In this document: positions 62,051 to 64,000 of the stretch, in pieces
Layout: the number at the start of each line of letters is the position of its first letter
Position numbering within the stretch: the first letter of the stretch is position 1
Origin: Chalara sp. BL73
Lineage: Eukaryota; Ascomycota; Leotiomycetes; Helotiales
Length of the DNA: 64,000 nucleotides
NCBI GenBank assembly: GCA_918026815.1
Contig: CAKJVC010000154.1
Coordinates: 124,001-188,000, forward strand
Direction of reading: 5' to 3'
Position numbers and translations under genes: made by a program
The notes under the pieces: generated by a model
The model's database searches: none
Seen by the model: only the letters and a program-made list of their open reading frames with translations
What the model was told of the DNA's origin: nothing

Positions 62051-63316
62051 GGAAACTGCTGAGGGAGATTTGTCGCCTGTAGCCACCAATTTAGGATAAA
62101 ACTACAGAACGAGTGAAGGAGAATGTGTTACAAATTAAAATAAACGGTACAGAGTTCTGTGACCTAGTAAGACGGAATTAGTTGTATTAGCACCGTGCAA
62201 GATAGCAATAGAAGGTGCGATGTCTGGGAGCTCAATGGTTGGGTTCTCGGTGAGGTACCCTTTGGCATTTTAGCATTAGAAATATGGTGCTCTGATCAAA
62301 CATATCTTGTTCTGGATCTGTGTTTCCTACACCATTTATAATTTATAAACATTCATGCCGATTCTTCGACTGTACCAACAGTCTAACGCTCATCGCTCTG
62401 CAGATGTATATCTTGATTGCTATCAGCTTCATACATTCAATTCTATTTTGGAGCTTCCAGCTGCCACCTTGAGAATGCCTAACCCTGTTCGGACGTGCTG
62501 ATTTATGGAGAAGTGGAGTTCCTGCATCGAGAGACGCACCCCGTTACGAGACAAACTATAGGTACTTCGAATTCACGCAGCTCTAAATCTTTAAACGAGT
62601 GCAAAAAAGATACAATAATGTGGAATAAGTCTTATCATTTTACATTTCTATTTATAAATAAATAAGTGTTTAAAAAATTGACTTGTAGCAAACATACTTT
62701 AAGAAATTTGTAACATAAAGCTACATTTTAAAATCAAAAAAAACCTTTATAATATATTAATATTTAACTTTTATGCACGGACGTGTTCATTATCATTAAT
62801 ACATGCTGTTGTTGTTAAGCTAGCCATGTAAACAACTCATTCATAAATGCAGCCTGTTTGGCTATTCCTAATAAGAGTAAAGAAAAGTTACACCCGGCCA
62901 TTACAAACCTATTACTTACGTTGTATATTGCCATCGCCCGAAGCCTATATTGTTAGGGCATTTTACGTCACTATTTATACAAGCTATAACTGCTCCGGCA
63001 CCAAGGTACGGGTTCCAACTTATAACGCGGCTCGTAAATCACCAAATGCCCTTCTCTATGCGGTAAGAGTGTTCCCTAATCTGAGGCAAATGATGACAAA
63101 ATATTTTCACCATTGTTATAAAGGCAAAAATGGGAGTACACGAGTATACTAAAATGCATTTGTGCGATATAGTTCCATAAAACCAATGTAGCTAACGCGG
63201 ACTCTGCAACACTTCAACACCAGCCTGAGCTAAAGTCCTTCACACTGGGACGAGAGCAGTCATTGTCCGTGGCTCAATATCCACGATATCCCAGAATTGA
63301 TAGATTAGCCATCGCA
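62051..63316. other. Intergenic region with AT-rich core
   Basis: Strongly AT-rich between 62580 and 62780. A 101-codon frame at 62847-63152 has no domain and I do not call it. Confidence 0.4.
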
Positions 63317-63998
63317 TCATCTTACCCGCTTCTGAGCAGCGTGGACCTCCCTCTTGTGGCGCGGTAGCCTGTCCTTACGCGAGAATGTTTGATGGCACTC
63401 GTCGCATACGGCGGCTTGAGAAGGGTACGCACTCTTTTCGGCCCACGCTTTGTGATAGCTCCAAACATGCCGGTCCTTTTGGTTTTGGTTCTTTGCCTTG
63501 GCCCAGTCGCAGTCTTCTTTGGGACACCGGCGGTGGTCGAAGGCGTGATTTCTAAAGGATGTTAAGCAGAATGCCCTCGAATTAATCAAGGATGTGAACT
63601 TACTTCCTCTCGTCGGTATTACATCCACGATACTGGCATTCTTTCCAGGTGCAGAGGGAGCGAGCCCTGGAGCTTGCCTTGAGTGGAGGAGACGGCATGG
63701 AGCCCAAGGATCCCTCGCTTGCCCCTCTTCCGAGCTGGTTGTCTTCATAAACTGGGGACGCTGCTTGTCCCGCCTCGCTAACATCAAATTCCCCTGCGTG
63801 GGGTGGTGACAGCATGCCAACATCTCAGGAATACGGCATGGGCGCGGCGTCATTCGGCAAATTCTCAAATTCTTGATTCTGGGTCAGCAGCAGTGCCGGA
63901 TCGATCGTAGCGTTGACATCCCAGCCAGGAGCGACTGCGGGTAGTGATACATCAGATTGAAAGATTGCTAAGTCTGTGTCGGAAATGAAACATGACAT
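63317..63998 (-). CDS. C2H2 zinc-finger protein, frame broken by one TGA
   Basis: Exons 63604-63998 (or beyond the window) and 63317-63551 join in phase across a 52-bp intron. The C-terminal part has paired-Cys motifs (CTWKECQYRGC, HRRCPKEDCDW) and a final C2H2 finger, CDECHQTFSRKDRLPRHKRE, of the kind found in fungal transcription-factor-like proteins. The N-terminal part reads MSCFISDTDLAIFQSDVSLP and runs in the same frame into the rest, except for a TGA at 63825-63827 after ...DAAPMPYS. An ATG 9 bases downstream, at 63815, could start a 148-residue protein without the N-terminal ~57 residues. The stop may be a true nonsense mutation, a sequence error or an allele difference. The gene may continue left of 63317, where GGTAAGA offers a donor. 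Confidence 0.55.
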
Positions 63999-64000
63999 GG

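Noticed and set aside
63317..63868. 183-codon continuous minus-strand frame over the zinc-finger gene
   Set aside because: Its N-terminal part is in the wrong frame for the paired-Cys motif CTWKECQYRGC; splicing at 63552-63603 gives the better zinc-finger reading.

Overview
The window is nuclear DNA of a filamentous ascomycete (Pezizomycotina). Nearly every gene is broken by short introns of about 40-250 bp with GT(A/G)-AG borders. The conserved genes (CYP51 with three exons, MED14, ATG22, DGAT2, PAQR, LaeA-like methyltransferase) read as fungal proteins. Leotiomycetes/Helotiales is my best guess, made from the general look of the proteins without a search. All exon borders below were worked out by hand from reading frame and splice signals.

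Bases 1-18 kb are a compact housekeeping block: a diacylglycerol acyltransferase (DGAT2), Mediator subunit MED14, vacuolar effluxer ATG22, an HPP-family membrane protein, a PAQR/IZH receptor-like protein, and the sterol 14-alpha-demethylase CYP51. All are intact and well spaced.

From about 18 kb rightwards the window becomes accessory. It holds an NLR-like protein (SesB-type esterase-like domain, NB-ARC, TPR), a short-chain dehydrogenase, a CorA-like transporter, an M20 amidohydrolase, an AsaB/CmcJ-family enzyme, a broken Hsp70-like gene, an F-box protein, a PrpF-type isomerase, a small secreted SH3b protein, a rhodopsin-domain membrane protein, a cytochrome P450 relic, a GPI-anchored cysteine-rich surface protein, a large ankyrin protein with an NLR-type N-terminal domain but no NTPase, a LaeA-like methyltransferase, a LPxEIR-motif protein, and a C2H2 zinc-finger gene with an in-frame stop. 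Gene density falls and AT content rises around 39-48 kb and 59-63 kb. These stretches hold gene relics (P450, HET domain, Hsp70) and one non-autonomous DNA transposon, 60811-61518, with 75-bp terminal inverted repeats and a perfect 9-bp target duplication.

Functionally, the left block covers lipid and sterol synthesis, transcription and vacuolar recycling. The right block looks like self/non-self recognition (NLR, ankyrin protein, HET relic), small-molecule metabolism (SDR, M20, AsaB-like, PrpF, LaeA-like methyltransferase) and surface or secreted proteins. I see no tRNA, rRNA, CRISPR or bacterial-type element.
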